NCBI GenBank assembly: GCA_023664705.1
Contig: JAMPFE010000001.1
Span: 130,500-194,499, forward strand
Length of the DNA stretch: 64,000 bases
Source of the DNA: Lachnospiraceae bacterium
GTDB taxonomy: Bacteria > Bacillota > Clostridia > Oscillospirales > Ruminococcaceae
Direction: 5' to 3'
A program made the position numbers and the translations under genes. Shown here in pieces: positions 41,505 through 49,503 of the stretch. Positions within the stretch are counted from its first letter, which is position 1; each line of letters begins with the position of its first letter. A model generated the notes under the pieces. That model saw only the letters and a list, made by a program, of their open reading frames with translations, was not told the DNA's origin and searched no databases.

Positions 41505-42050
41505 TTACTTTATTTTGAACTGGATACCGCTTGCCGAAAAATAAACCTCGTCCGAGGAATTTGCGATACGCTGATTAACGCGCCCGACTATCTCCCTGTA
41601 AGCCGCGAAATAGCCGTCCTCGGGAATGACCGAAAAGCCCGTTTCAAGCGTGATTATCATGATGTCTCCGCGGTTTTCGCGAACCTTTTCGCGCGCCGCC
41701 GAGATGTCGTCGATTATGCGCTTTTCGAGCTCCTTTTTTTCGGCGTCGTCGGGCGTTTTTCTGTCGGGGAACATCTCTTTCATTATCAGTCTCGTATACG
41801 AGGAAACGCTGTCGAAGATGACGAACTTGTGATCCTTTACCTCGTCAGCGGGGGAGAGGCTGTCCGAGCTTACTATCTCCCATTCAACGCCGTGCTTGTT
41901 GTTGTCGAACTCGATGCGGTTGCGGATATCGTGGTCGATCTCTCCGCCCATTTTCAAGTAGAGAACGTAGTCGAACGCCGCGAAGCCCGTGACCGCGTAG
42001 CGCGACTTGCCGCTTGCCGCGCCGCCTGTAATAAGTATAGATTTGGACAT
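41505..42050 (-). CDS. cobU: CobU-like adenosylcobinamide kinase/guanylyltransferase
   Basis: This 181-residue P-loop protein has Walker A TGGAASGKSRYAV at the N-terminus. The C-terminal landmark GRVNQRIANSSDEVYFSASGIQFKIK matches the CobU signature RxxNQxxAxxADxVxxxxxGxPxxxK. CobU phosphorylates adenosylcobinamide and transfers GMP to it in cobalamin assembly and salvage. The middle of the protein is less conserved than usual and no cob genes or B12 riboswitch are nearby, so a different or salvage-only role is possible. Confidence 0.75.
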   Translation of the reverse strand: MSKSILITGGAASGKSRYAVTGFAAFDYVLYLKMGGEIDHDIRNRIEFDNNKHGVEWEIVSSDSLSPADEVKDHKFVIFDSVSSYTRLIMKEMFPDRKTPDDAEKKELEKRIIDDISAAREKVRENRGDIMIITLETGFSVIPEDGYFAAYREIVGRVNQRIANSSDEVYFSASGIQFKIK

Positions 42051-42090
42051 AGCTTTTTTCCTTTCACGAAAAAATTTTTACGCTGATTTA

Positions 42091-42119
42091 ATTATATCAT
42101 ATATTAAACAAAAAGTAAA
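42091..42119 (-). promoter_or_regulatory. promoter of cobU-pilT
   Basis: Reading leftward: TTTACT (42119-42114), 17 bp, TATAAT (42096-42091), about 40 bases before the cobU start. The -35 is weak. Confidence 0.5.
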
Positions 42120-42153
42120 GAGTTTGTTGAAAAAAATTTGTAAAGAAATTTGC

Positions 42154-43206
42154 TCACAATATCTCGAAATCCACTATATCCGCGGTGCAGGTGTCCATCA
42201 TATTTATCCCGCAGGTGAACTTTATGTTGTCGACGGTGACGCTCACCTTCACAAAGCTGCCGTCCTCGGGCAGCGCGGAAACGTCCGCGGAGACCTCCCC
42301 GTAAACGGCGTTCCCGAGGTACACATAGCCGTATTCGTTCTCCCAGTACATGCCGCCGCGCGTATTTATGCGCGGAAAGTGCGCCGTTCCGACGTCGGGG
42401 TCGAAGCGGTAGCCCATAACGGGCATCGTACATTCGCACCCGCTCGGCACGAAGATGATGTCGCCCTCCGCGACATTGTATTCGTCCTCGGGCGCAGCGC
42501 ACATATATCCCGTCATCGTCGCCTCGCCCTCGAAAGCCGCCATGCCGCCCATAAAGTATATCTCGGGGAACCCGAGCTCCGAGCCGAGCTTTACCGAGCC
42601 GTCGCCAAGCGTATATTCCGTGCTGTCGAGCCCGTGCGCGAAATTCACCTCCGCCTGCTTCAGTGTAAGCCCGCAGAACGTCTCCCCGACCGAGACCCGT
42701 TTGTAGTCCTTTTTCGGCGTCTCGGAAACGTCCGTGAACCGCAGAGACTCCCCGTCGAAAACGTCCGCGTCGTCATAGCTTGTCCGACAAACGCCCGAGG
42801 GCTCGGCAAGATAAACGAACCCGTCGCACACCACGCCCGAAAAATTCTCCTCGGAGAACTCCGCGGGGTCGCCGTCCGTGCCGCTGCTCGTGAATATCAT
42901 CGTGAGCTCCGAGCGCCGAATGACATCGCCCGCAAGCCCCACGAGGAACGTGTTCTCGGGGTCGTCGGTCTCCTCCGAGGACTCGGGCTCCGAGACCTGC
43001 GGCTCGCTCTCCGCAGAGCTATCGACGCTGCTTTCCGAGCTGCTCTCGGAGCTGCTGCTTTGAACCCCGCCGCCGTTGTCGGCGCTCTGCACCGAAGAGC
43101 TCGTCGAGAAGCTCGCCGAGGAGCTTTCCGAGCTTGTCCCGTCATTCGCGCAGCCCGTAAGAGCCGCCGCGATGACCACTGCCGTAACGATACGTAATTT
43201 TTTCAT
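42154..43206 (-). CDS. lipoprotein of unknown function
   Basis: This 350-residue lipoprotein has the signal MKKLRIVTAVVIAAALTGC with lipobox LTGC, a Ser/Glu-rich linker (about residues 22-80), and a beta-rich secreted domain with several Cys and Gly turns that I do not recognise. The ATG at 43206 is set by AAAGGAG upstream. It lies about 90 bases after the neighbouring orphan gene on the same strand; that gap holds a hairpin GCGGCT...AGCCGC without a clear T run. Confidence 0.82.
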   Translation of the reverse strand: MKKLRIVTAVVIAAALTGCANDGTSSESSSASFSTSSSVQSADNGGGVQSSSSESSSESSVDSSAESEPQVSEPESSEETDDPENTFLVGLAGDVIRRSELTMIFTSSGTDGDPAEFSEENFSGVVCDGFVYLAEPSGVCRTSYDDADVFDGESLRFTDVSETPKKDYKRVSVGETFCGLTLKQAEVNFAHGLDSTEYTLGDGSVKLGSELGFPEIYFMGGMAAFEGEATMTGYMCAAPEDEYNVAEGDIIFVPSGCECTMPVMGYRFDPDVGTAHFPRINTRGGMYWENEYGYVYLGNAVYGEVSADVSALPEDGSFVKVSVTVDNIKFTCGINMMDTCTADIVDFEIL

Positions 43207-43298
43207 AAAAACTCCTTTACACAAGCCGAGCGGCTCTCCCGAGGGGAAAGCCGCGGACAGTGATTTTTTAATTGCCGAGCATTGTTAAAGGGCAGCCG

Positions 43299-44318
43299 CT
43301 AAGCCTTTGAATAGAGCCTGCTTACGCCGTTGTAACTCCCTATTTCCGCGCACCCGCAATAATTGCTCTTCGCGCGCGACGCGAGCACCTTTTTGGCGGT
43401 CGGCGACGAGAGCACCTGCGCGACGGTCTGTTTTCCGTCGCCCGGCGTTTTCTTGTATTTCGCGCGCTTTGCCGCGAGCCTTTTTGCCGCGAGAGTGCGC
43501 TTTTTCTTGAGCTCACGCGCTCTCTTTTCGGCGAGCTTTTTCTCGCGCTCGTTGCGCTTGGCCTTCGCGAGGTCGCGGTCGAATTTGTTGCACTCGGCAA
43601 CGGTCGGCAGCCGCCTGTAATTCGCCGAGCCCGTAAAGCTGCGTATCTCGCGGTCGAGCGCGGCGTTCAGCCCCGCAACGTCCGCGCCGTCGCCGCCGCC
43701 CCGTATGGACTTTTTATACGCTGCCAGCGCCGAAAGCGCGTTGGACAGGCGCATGGCGTTCACCTCGTCCTTTGTGCGGCAGGCGTTCAGCGAGCAGCGG
43801 TACATTTTCTTCGCGCTCTCGGTCTTCTGGAAGCTCGAATACGCCTCGGGGTCTTTTGAGGCGAGGTATTGCTGTTCGCTCGGCGTAAGCCCCGAGCCCG
43901 TGCGCATCTTTGCCTTGATGCCCGTCAAACGGCTGTCGTTCGCCTTGTCGTACTCCTTCTCCGCAAACAGCTTATCAAGCTTTTCCATCTGCTCCTTTAC
44001 CATTTCGGAGATGGATTTTGTAACGTCCTCGGGCTTTTCCGCGGCGCTTTCGACGGCATTTTTATCGGCAGTCTCGGCGGTTTTCTCGGCGCTCTGCTTC
44101 TCCGCGGACTGCTTCATTTCTTCAATCTTCCCGAGGATTTCCTCGGCGCTCGGCTGCGTTCTTCCGCGGCGCGCTTCGGCGCGGGCTCTTGCCGAAAAAT
44201 CGGCGGTATCCTTTGAACGGCAGTCCGCAAAGCCCGTCTCAATATGGCTGCGAACGCTTTCCGTTGTCTTTATTGATTTTACGTAAGCGGTTATCGAACC
44301 GACAGCGGACAGATCCAT
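43299..44318 (-). CDS. Lys/Arg/Ala-rich coiled-coil protein of unknown function
   Basis: This 339-residue soluble protein has no signal peptide or membrane segment. Residues about 45-135 are Glu/Lys-rich and predicted coiled coil (KIEEMKQSAEKQSAEKTAE). The middle contains RCSLNACRTKDEVNAMRLSNALSALAAY. Near the C-terminus is a strongly basic stretch of Lys/Arg/Ala (ARELKKKRTLAAKRLAAKRAKYKK). The final part has NYCGCAEIGSYNG. The ATG at 44318 follows GGAGGTG. The basic stretch suggests nucleic-acid or membrane-surface binding, but I recognise no family. Confidence 0.78.
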   Translation of the reverse strand: MDLSAVGSITAYVKSIKTTESVRSHIETGFADCRSKDTADFSARARAEARRGRTQPSAEEILGKIEEMKQSAEKQSAEKTAETADKNAVESAAEKPEDVTKSISEMVKEQMEKLDKLFAEKEYDKANDSRLTGIKAKMRTGSGLTPSEQQYLASKDPEAYSSFQKTESAKKMYRCSLNACRTKDEVNAMRLSNALSALAAYKKSIRGGGDGADVAGLNAALDREIRSFTGSANYRRLPTVAECNKFDRDLAKAKRNEREKKLAEKRARELKKKRTLAAKRLAAKRAKYKKTPGDGKQTVAQVLSSPTAKKVLASRAKSNYCGCAEIGSYNGVSRLYSKA

Positions 44319-44469
44319 ACAAGCCACCTCCATATAATTATAGTATCTTAAATTATATCGGCAGGCGTGCGGGCTTTCTTTAGCTCAAAAGGCATAATTT
44401 GTATATATTTCACAAACAAATACAGCATATTGTACAAAAGCGTGCCGCTTTTGGCAATCCCAATAAAAT

Positions 44470-44489
44470 GCCCCCGAAAGTTCGGGGGC
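44470..44489. terminator. terminator after the RNHCP gene
   Basis: GCCCCCGAA (44470-44478) and TTCGGGGGC (44481-44489) form a tight stem. Leftward it is followed by ATTTTATT, rightward by GTTTTT. Confidence 0.82.
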
Positions 44490-44517
44490 GTTTTTCCGTC
44501 GGGCTGCAACGCCCGTT

Positions 44518-44946
44518 TTACCGCTTGAAATTGCCGTCTCCGCCCATAAGAGCCGTCATCTCCTCGATGCGCTCCAACGGGAACGGCGGCATGGCTATCG
44601 GCTTCATCGCCAGCGAAATGAGCTTCATGGGGTTATCGTCCGCCGCGATACGGTTCGACGACAGCGCGCCGCATATCCTGCAGCGGTGAACGATCGCCCA
44701 TTCGCCGTTTTTTCTCACCCACACCGCGATAGGCTCCATTACGCCTCCGCAGTCCGCGGAGCGGTCCCCGACCTCGTTGTCGAGATGTTGGCTCGACAGG
44801 CAGTTCGGGCAGTGGTTTCTGTGCTCGCTCCCCGCGCCGTCCGGAGTGACGAGCCGTCCGCAAACCTTGCAGGTAAACGGCTCGGTGCACGGGTGGGTCT
44901 TATAATAGTCCTTTTCAAACGACCTTTTTTTGTTTTCCCTGTTCAT
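44518..44946 (-). CDS. RNHCP domain-containing protein
   Basis: This 142-residue protein has two zinc-ribbon-like Cys pairs: CKVCG near residue 26 and, in the name-giving motif, EHRNHCPNCLSSQHLD at about residues 41-56. A third pair, CRIC, is near residue 88. RNHCP proteins are small and widespread in Gram-positive bacteria, and have no established role; a zinc-dependent RNA- or DNA-binding role is a reasonable guess. CAGGAGG is the ribosome site. The gene lies downstream of a consensus promoter and a 12-codon open frame. Confidence 0.88.
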   Translation of the reverse strand: MNRENKKRSFEKDYYKTHPCTEPFTCKVCGRLVTPDGAGSEHRNHCPNCLSSQHLDNEVGDRSADCGGVMEPIAVWVRKNGEWAIVHRCRICGALSSNRIAADDNPMKLISLAMKPIAMPPFPLERIEEMTALMGGDGNFKR

Positions 44947-45015
44947 GGGGTATCCTCCTGAAAGAATTTATCGCCCTTTCGGAGGAATGTCGGGATCTTC
45001 CGCAAACCTCCGAGG

Positions 45016-45054
45016 TTAAGCGGCAGTCTCCCCCTTATAGTTATTATTTTTCAT
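45016..45054 (-). CDS. possible 12-codon leader peptide before the RNHCP gene
   Basis: ATG AAA ... TAA encodes MKNNNYKGETAA. It starts about 45 bases after a consensus promoter and has GAAAGGAAAAG upstream as a fair ribosome site. It is followed by pairing-prone CCTCGGAGG and CTCCGAAAGG stretches before the RNHCP start. The position is that of an attenuator or leader peptide. No runs of one amino acid codon other than three Asn are present. The call is tentative. Confidence 0.4.
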   Translation of the reverse strand: MKNNNYKGETAA

Positions 45055-45104
45055 AAACTTTTCCTTTCGATGAACGTATTTGCGGCATTTTTGACGCCAA
45101 GACA

Positions 45105-45133
45105 ATTATAACACGATTTGTCCCGTTTGTCAA
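45105..45133 (-). promoter_or_regulatory. consensus sigma-A promoter of the RNHCP gene
   Basis: Reading leftward: TTGACA (45133-45128), 17 bp, TATAAT (45110-45105). Both hexamers are perfect. The leader to the RNHCP start is about 155 bases. Confidence 0.8.
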
Positions 45134-45205
45134 CCCCCGACGCGCTTCCGAAAGCTTTTTGAAAAGGGAGGGCGAAAAGCGCCGTAAATTCCGATTTTCC
45201 TCGTG

Positions 45206-45234
45206 TTCTATTTTTTTCTTGGCGTTCATAGAAT
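45206..45234 (+). promoter_or_regulatory. candidate sigma-E promoter of the spoIIIA operon
   Basis: TTCTATT (45206-45212), 14 bp, CATAGAAT (45227-45234). The sporulation sigma-E consensus is ATATT at -35 and CATACAxT at -10 with 14-15 bp between. Bacillus spoIIIA is sigma-E dependent, so location and motif agree. Confidence 0.5.
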
Positions 45235-45270
45235 TTACCGAAAGACGGGACAAGTATTTCGGAGGTCAAG

Positions 45271-46110
45271 ATGATAAGCACTATGAAGCTGCCGCTGAAG
45301 TCGGCTGCGAAGATCCGCATAACGGAGCCGATCTCGGGCATTGCCGAGATACGTCTGCGTGCGGGCAGACCCGCCGTCTGCGTGAATATCCTCGGCGATA
45401 TGCGCGTGTGCTCCGAACCGTTTTCGGCGGGAGAGCTCGCGGACTGCTTCGCCGAGATATGCCGATACTCCGTGCACAGCTTTCAGGAGGACATCGCGCG
45501 GGGCTTCGTCACGCTCGACGGGGGGCACCGCGTCGGGATATGCGGCACGGCGGTCACGAACGGCGGAAGGATAGAGATGTTCAAGGACATCTCGGGGCTG
45601 AACATCCGAATTGCGCACGAAATAAAGGGCTGCGCGGACGAGATTTTTTCGCGGTTCTTTTCGGGAGGGCTGCGCTCCGTGCTTATCGCGGGCAAGCCCC
45701 TCTGCGGCAAGACGACCGTTCTCCGCGACCTCGCGAGACGGCTCGGAGAGCGGCATAGGGTGACGCTTATCGACAGCCGCAACGAGCTTTCCGCTTCCTA
45801 TCACGGCACTCCCACGCTGGATATAGGGCTGAACACAGACGCGCTGTGCGGCTGCCCGAAAAGCGAGGGCATTATGCTGGCGCTGCGGACGCTCAGCCCG
45901 GAGGTCGTCATCTGCGACGAGATAGGAAACGACGGGAGCGCCGTCGAACAGGCGCTGTTCTGCGGCGTGAAGATAATCGCCTCGGCGCACGCGGCGAGCC
46001 TCGACGAGCTGAACAGACGTCCTCAGACGCGCGGCATCGCGCCGTTTTTCGACTGCTGCGCGCTGATAGGGGAGCGCGGCAGGCTGCTGGACTATCGGGA
46101 AAAAGGGTGA
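45271..46110 (+). CDS. spoIIIAA: stage III sporulation protein AA (AAA ATPase)
   Basis: This 279-residue cytoplasmic ATPase of the SpoIIIA channel complex is made in the mother cell. It has the GspE/VirB11-like core with Walker A IAGKPLCGKTTVLRD, ALDEIR-type VVICDEIGND as Walker B, and the N-terminal IAEIRLRAGRPA stretch typical of SpoIIIAA. The ATG at 45271 follows GGAGGT. Its last 13 codons (GERGRLLDYREKG) are repeated downstream in a 109-bp tandem duplication. Confidence 0.94.
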   Translation: MISTMKLPLKSAAKIRITEPISGIAEIRLRAGRPAVCVNILGDMRVCSEPFSAGELADCFAEICRYSVHSFQEDIARGFVTLDGGHRVGICGTAVTNGGRIEMFKDISGLNIRIAHEIKGCADEIFSRFFSGGLRSVLIAGKPLCGKTTVLRDLARRLGERHRVTLIDSRNELSASYHGTPTLDIGLNTDALCGCPKSEGIMLALRTLSPEVVICDEIGNDGSAVEQALFCGVKIIASAHAASLDELNRRPQTRGIAPFFDCCALIGERGRLLDYREKG

Positions 46111-46283
46111 TGTTATGAGACTGTTGGCGGCGCTGATAGCGTTGGCGTGCTGCGTGTTGGAGGGGTTTCGGCGGTAGGGGGAGCGCGGCAGGCTGCTGGA
46201 CTATCGGGAAAAAGGGTGATTTTATGAGACTGTTGGCGGCGCTTATCGCGCTGGCGTGCTGCGTGTTGGAGGGGTTTCGGCGA
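46068..46283 (+). repeat. 109-bp tandem duplication across the spoIIIAA/spoIIIAB junction
   Basis: Two direct units (about 46068-46176 and 46177-46283) each hold the last 13 codons and stop of spoIIIAA and the first 19-20 codons of spoIIIAB. They differ at only a few positions. The units meet at TAGGGGG, where the first spoIIIAB copy runs into a TAG stop. Confidence 0.92.
46115..46177 (+). pseudogene. truncated spoIIIAB copy
   Basis: ATGAGACTGTTGG... gives a 20-residue frame MRLLAALIALACCVLEGFRR then TAG. It equals the start of the intact spoIIIAB 109 bases later. It has the same weak ribosome site and could be translated as a short hydrophobic peptide. Confidence 0.88.
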
Positions 46284-46700
46284 AAGGGCGCGCTGAAACG
46301 CCGCGCCGAATTTACGGGCGAGATCTCGCGGATGCTGAGCGGGTTTCTGATAGAGATACGCTGTTCGGGAGCGACGCTGGACGAGCTTATCCGCCGCGCG
46401 GACGGCAGGTTCGCGGAGCTTGCGCGGGGATATATTGCCGTAGGAGAGGACGCGAGGGGCGCGTGGGAGCTGGCGTGCTCTCAACTGCCGAAAAACAGCG
46501 GGGAGAGGGCGCTTCTGGACGAGCTGGGGCGCGATTTCGGGACGTCCGACAGAGAGGGCACGCTGAGGCTTGTCGAGCTGTACGCGGAGCGTTTTTCCGA
46601 GCTTGAGCGCGAGGCAAGGGAGGCGTATTCCCGAAAGGGGAGGGCGGTCGCGCAGGTGGGCGCACTGTGCGGCATTGCCGCGGCGATCATGATAATTTGA
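46224..46700 (+). CDS. spoIIIAB: stage III sporulation protein AB
   Basis: This 158-residue protein has a single N-terminal membrane segment (LLAALIALACCVLEG) and a helical domain related to GspF of type II secretion, with FTGEISRMLSGFLIEIRCSGATL and a C-terminal hydrophobic helix (GALCGIAAAIMII). The size fits the family (about 170 in Bacillus). It begins inside the second unit of the tandem duplication, so its leader carries a repeat of the spoIIIAA tail. Confidence 0.92.
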   Translation: MRLLAALIALACCVLEGFRRKGALKRRAEFTGEISRMLSGFLIEIRCSGATLDELIRRADGRFAELARGYIAVGEDARGAWELACSQLPKNSGERALLDELGRDFGTSDREGTLRLVELYAERFSELEREAREAYSRKGRAVAQVGALCGIAAAIMII

Positions 46701-46708
46701 GGGATTAT

Positions 46709-46906
46709 ATGGAACTGGATCTGCTTTTCAGGATCGCCGCGGTGGGCATTATCGTGGCTGTGCTGAATTTAATTCTCAAAAAGACCGACCACGACGAGCA
46801 GGCGGTCATGATGACCGTGGCGGGGCTGATAATCGTGCTGATGATGCTCATTCCCGCTATCGAGGAGCTGTTTGAGACCATACGGAACGTTTTCGGGCTG
46901 TGGTGA
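46709..46906 (+). CDS. spoIIIAC: stage III sporulation protein AC
   Basis: This 65-residue protein has two hydrophobic helices (LFRIAAVGIIVAVLNLIL and VMMTVAGLIIVLMML) around a polar KKTDHDEQA loop that is characteristic of SpoIIIAC. The start is the ATG at 46709 (MELDLLFRIA). It sits 8 bases after spoIIIAB. Confidence 0.93.
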   Translation: MELDLLFRIAAVGIIVAVLNLILKKTDHDEQAVMMTVAGLIIVLMMLIPAIEELFETIRNVFGLW

Positions 46907-46910
46907 TTGT

Positions 46911-47297
46911 ATGAATATCGTTACGCTGTGCGGATTTGGGATACTGGCGGCGGCGCTGTGCGTTATCGTTCGGCAGATAAAGCCCGAGAGCGCCGTGTTC
47001 GTCGGGGTCGCGGCGGGGGTCGCGATACTCGCTGCCGCGGTAACGGCCGCCGCGCCGTCGATAGGCGCGGTGACGGAGCTCGCGGAAAATGCGGGCATTA
47101 GCGGGGAGTTTACGAGGGTGCTGCTGAAGGCGCTCGGGGTGTGCTATATCACGACGCTCTCGGCGGACTGCGCGAGGGACGCGGGGGAGAGCGCCGTCGC
47201 GGCGAAGCTGGAGCTTGGCGGCAGGATATCCATTGCGGCGATATCGCTGCCCGTGTTTGTGGAGCTGGCGAATACGGTCACGGGGCTTGTGGGGTGA
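46911..47297 (+). CDS. spoIIIAD: stage III sporulation protein AD
   Basis: This 128-residue membrane protein, homologous to SpoIIIAC, has extra helices. LCGFGILAAALCVIVRQIKPE at the N-terminus and YITTLSADCARDAGESAVAAKLELGGR further on are family landmarks. It starts 4 bases after spoIIIAC ends. Confidence 0.93.
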   Translation: MNIVTLCGFGILAAALCVIVRQIKPESAVFVGVAAGVAILAAAVTAAAPSIGAVTELAENAGISGEFTRVLLKALGVCYITTLSADCARDAGESAVAAKLELGGRISIAAISLPVFVELANTVTGLVG

Positions 47298-47298
47298 A

Positions 47299-47333
47299 TT
47301 AGTATTTAAGAGAATAGTTGTTAGCAGTTAGTT
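47299..47333 (+). repeat. short intergenic repeat inside the spoIIIA operon
   Basis: AGTATTTAAGAGAATAGTTG and the bases after it are, in reverse complement, nearly the same as 1384-1425 (CTGCTAACAACTATTCTCT). It lies in the 91-base gap between spoIIIAD and spoIIIAE, the only sizeable gap in the operon. Confidence 0.65.
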
Positions 47334-47388
47334 TATGTTTGCCGCGCAGCGGCTGAAAAGTTTTGTCAAAGCAAAGGAATGAAAAGCG

Positions 47389-48486
47389 ATGAAAACCGTG
47401 TTTTTTGCCGTTTTGGCGGCGTTTTTTTCGATAATTTTCGCTCCCGCGGCCGCTGCCGAGACTGTGGACTTCGGTCGGGAGCAGCTCGAGGAGGCTCTGC
47501 CCGACAGCGCCCGCGAGGCCTTGGAGGACAAAAATATCGCTCCCGACAACTCGGGGGCGCTGGGGCTGTCGTTCGGGGGAGCGCTCGGGGAGATATGGGA
47601 GCTGTTCAAGAACAACGTCACAAAGCCCCTGCGGCTGCTCTGTTCGCTGTGCGGGGTGGTCATTTTCTGCGCCGTTGCCGAGAGCGTTTGCGGGGAGGGG
47701 AGCATGAAGGGCGTGCTTTCGGCGGTGGGCGTGCTTTGCGGCGCGGGGATAGCCGCCGCGGCTGTGTACGAGGTGCTGGACGGGACGCTCGGGCTGCTGA
47801 GCGCGGCGGCGAATTTTATGCTCGTGTTCATTCCCGCGTTTACGGCGATAGCGGCGGTGCTCGGTCACGTTACGACCGCGTCCGCCGTGAACGCTGCGGC
47901 GCTCGCGGCGACGCAGCTGTTCTCGCAGCTCTCCGTGAACTTCCTAGCGCCGCTCTGCGGTACGGTCATCGGGGTATCGACCGCGGGCGCGGTTCACCCT
48001 CAAATGCATCTGGACAAGCTCGGGGAGCTGATAAAAAAGTTCGCGGTGTGGGGGCTGACGCTGATAATGACCGTGTTTATGAGCGTGCTCTCGGCGCAGA
48101 CGCTGGTCGCGTCGTCCGCGGACAACGCGGCGATAAAGACGGCGAAGTTTATGGTCTCGCAGGGGGTGCCGATAGTCGGGGGGACGATATCCGACGCCGT
48201 GAATACGTTTAGCGGGAGCCTGACGATGCTGAAAAGCAGCCTGGGTACATACGGGATAATGGCGGTCGCGGCGATACTGCTGCCCGAGCTGGTGAGCCTG
48301 ATATGCTACAGGGCGGCGCTGGCTTGCTCGGAGTACGCGGCGGAGACGTTCGGGCTGAAGGAGCTTACCGCGCTGCTGAAGAGCTGCGGCGCGGCGATGA
48401 CAATCATAATCGCGGTGACGGTGTGCTTTCTGCTGCTGAATACTCTGGCGGCGGCGCTGCTGCTGGCGATAACGGGGACGGTGTAA
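47389..48486 (+). CDS. spoIIIAE: stage III sporulation protein AE
   Basis: This 365-residue polytopic membrane protein has an N-terminal signal-like segment and at least six later helices. It is the putative transport component of the SpoIIIA-SpoIIQ channel. Family features include GVSTAGAVHPQMHLDKLGELIK and SQGVPIVGGTISDAVNTFSGSL. The length is close to the 399 residues of the Bacillus protein. Confidence 0.93.
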   Translation: MKTVFFAVLAAFFSIIFAPAAAAETVDFGREQLEEALPDSAREALEDKNIAPDNSGALGLSFGGALGEIWELFKNNVTKPLRLLCSLCGVVIFCAVAESVCGEGSMKGVLSAVGVLCGAGIAAAAVYEVLDGTLGLLSAAANFMLVFIPAFTAIAAVLGHVTTASAVNAAALAATQLFSQLSVNFLAPLCGTVIGVSTAGAVHPQMHLDKLGELIKKFAVWGLTLIMTVFMSVLSAQTLVASSADNAAIKTAKFMVSQGVPIVGGTISDAVNTFSGSLTMLKSSLGTYGIMAVAAILLPELVSLICYRAALACSEYAAETFGLKELTALLKSCGAAMTIIIAVTVCFLLLNTLAAALLLAITGTV

Positions 48487-48487
48487 A

Positions 48488-48955
48488 ATGAGGTTTTTGT
48501 CAACTATCTGCATTTCGGCGATATGCACGGCGCTTTTCAGAATGCTGGTGCCCGAAAATAAGTACTCGAAGCAGATTTCACTGCTTATCGCGGCGGTCTT
48601 TCTGCTGACGGGGATAACGGCGGTGACGGGCGCGGAGATAGACCTTGACGCGCATAATTACGATATGAGCGCGAGCGGCGGGCTCACTGGAATGACCGCC
48701 GACGTTAACGAAAATCTTCGGCGCAAGGTATGCCAAGATATGTCCGACAGGCTGTACGAGCTGCTCGGGGAGCACGAAATTTATCCCGAAGAAATTCACG
48801 TTATCGTTAATATTTCGGGTTTGTACAGCATAAATATTACACAAGTAAAGCTCGTCTTCGGCGGGGGAGAGCATGCGGCGGCAGAAGCGGCGGCGGAGCT
48901 CCTCTCGCGGGAGCTTTCGGAGGACATCAAAGTAACGGCGGAGGTAAAGGAGTGA
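48488..48955 (+). CDS. spoIIIAF: stage III sporulation protein AF
   Basis: This 155-residue protein has two N-terminal membrane helices (ICISAICTALFRMLVPENKYSKQ, then ISLLIAAVFLLTGITAV) and a ferredoxin-like soluble domain from about residue 75. The start lies 1 base after spoIIIAE and the end overlaps spoIIIAG by 4 bases. Confidence 0.9.
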   Translation: MRFLSTICISAICTALFRMLVPENKYSKQISLLIAAVFLLTGITAVTGAEIDLDAHNYDMSASGGLTGMTADVNENLRRKVCQDMSDRLYELLGEHEIYPEEIHVIVNISGLYSINITQVKLVFGGGEHAAAEAAAELLSRELSEDIKVTAEVKE

Positions 48956-49485
48956 GGTTATCGGAGCGTTTAAAGGAGTTCCTGCTCGGGGATAAGGGCA
49001 GAAAAATCGTTGTCGCGGGGGCGGTCGCGGTCATGCTGTTGCTGCTGCTCGGCACCGTTTTCCGCGGCGGCAGTGAGAAAAGCGCCTCCGAGCCTTACGC
49101 CGCCGACGAAAACGCCGCCGATATCGAGCGGGAGCTCGAGCAGCGGCTGACAAGCCTCATTTCGCGCATCGACGGCGCGGGCGAGGTTACGGTGATGGTG
49201 ACGCTGGACACGGTCTCGCAGAGGGTGTACGAGAAGGACAGGAAAACGGAGAGCTCGTCGAACAGCGGCGCGGACGGCGGCTCGCAGAGCTCGGGCAGCG
49301 AGACGGAGGTGGTGCTCGCGGGAAGCGCCAAGGAGCCGCTGCAGGTCGGCACGGTGCTGCCGAAGGTGCGCGGAGCGGCTGTGGTGTGCTCGGGCGCTTC
49401 CGACCCCGCCGTAAAGGAGCGCGTCGCGAATACGGTCGCCAAGGCGCTGAACATCGGTATGTCCAAGGTCTATGTGACCTGTTGA
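48952..49485 (+). CDS. spoIIIAG: stage III sporulation protein AG
   Basis: This 177-residue protein has one membrane helix (residues about 19-37), a polar linker and a ring-building domain (RLTSLISRIDGAGEVTVMVTLD, then VLPKVRGAAVVCSGA). SpoIIIAG forms the large ring in the intermembrane space. It starts at a GTG that overlaps the spoIIIAF stop, with GGAGGTAAAGGA upstream. Confidence 0.92.
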   Translation: MRLSERLKEFLLGDKGRKIVVAGAVAVMLLLLLGTVFRGGSEKSASEPYAADENAADIERELEQRLTSLISRIDGAGEVTVMVTLDTVSQRVYEKDRKTESSSNSGADGGSQSSGSETEVVLAGSAKEPLQVGTVLPKVRGAAVVCSGASDPAVKERVANTVAKALNIGMSKVYVTC

Positions 49486-49503
49486 ATTTGAGAGGAGTAT
49501 TTT

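Noticed and set aside
41505..42050. Cobalamin biosynthesis locus around cobU
   Set aside because: No other cob/cbi gene and no B12 riboswitch-like sequence is visible nearby; only a single CobU-like gene is present.
43299..44318. Phage structural or histone-like protein
   Set aside because: The Lys/Arg/Ala-rich stretch suggested it, but no phage genes are near and no family motif is recognisable, so no function was assigned.
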